NCBI GenBank assembly: GCA_002493395.1
Contig: DKYS01000103.1
Location: 1-5,059, forward strand
Direction: 5' to 3'
DNA length: 5,059 nt
From: Turicibacter sp. UBA7094
GTDB taxonomy: Bacteria; Bacillota_I; Bacilli_A; MOL361; Turicibacteraceae
Every line of letters starts with the position of its first letter. Position 1 is the stretch's first letter. Positions 5,047 to 5,059 of this stretch are shown in pieces. The notes under the pieces were generated by a model. It was not told the origin of the DNA and did not search any database. It saw only the letters and a program-made list of their open reading frames with translations. A program made the position numbers and the translations under genes.

Positions 5047-5059
5047 AACCTCTCCCCCA

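Overview
The window is AT-rich, gene-dense Bacillota (Firmicutes)-type DNA. It has strong AGGAGG-like ribosome binding sites, GTG and TTG starts, intrinsic terminators after most genes, and a bile-salt-hydrolase/penicillin-acylase type enzyme of the Gram-positive cluster. A gut-dwelling low-GC genus such as Turicibacter would fit, but that is inference; no single feature fixes the genus.

Layout. Bases 1-22 (minus strand) are the first 22 nucleotides of a tRNA gene, most like tRNA-Cys, running off the left edge with a TATAAT box upstream. Bases 23-374 hold no convincing gene. A small helical (coiled-coil) protein lies at 375-656 (+) with its own terminator. Two minus-strand single genes follow: a membrane-anchored acidic protein (841-1500) and a cytoplasmic protein with a probable Mog1/PsbP-like domain (1819-2529), each with its own terminator. 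A divergent promoter region (2530-2753) leads to the best recognised gene, a choloylglycine hydrolase family enzyme at 2754-3653 (+). After it comes a membrane-anchored protein of unknown function (3829-4422, +, TTG start), then a pair of terminators facing a convergent unknown cytoplasmic protein (4534-5046, -).

The genes look like independent monocistronic units, not one pathway; almost every gene has its own terminator. The only possible co-transcription is the hydrolase with the membrane protein downstream, because I see no strong terminator between them. I do not see a defence system, mobile element, CRISPR array or other obvious multi-gene system.

The points most worth a second look are: (1) the hydrolase lacks about 19 residues where Gram-positive BSH/PVA enzymes carry their tetramer-assembly loop, and it has Asp at the position usually Asn (BSH) or Tyr (PVA); (2) a strong terminator-like hairpin plus seven U lies inside the 3' end of the 1819-2529 gene; (3) a stem before the 3829 gene could mask its ribosome binding site.
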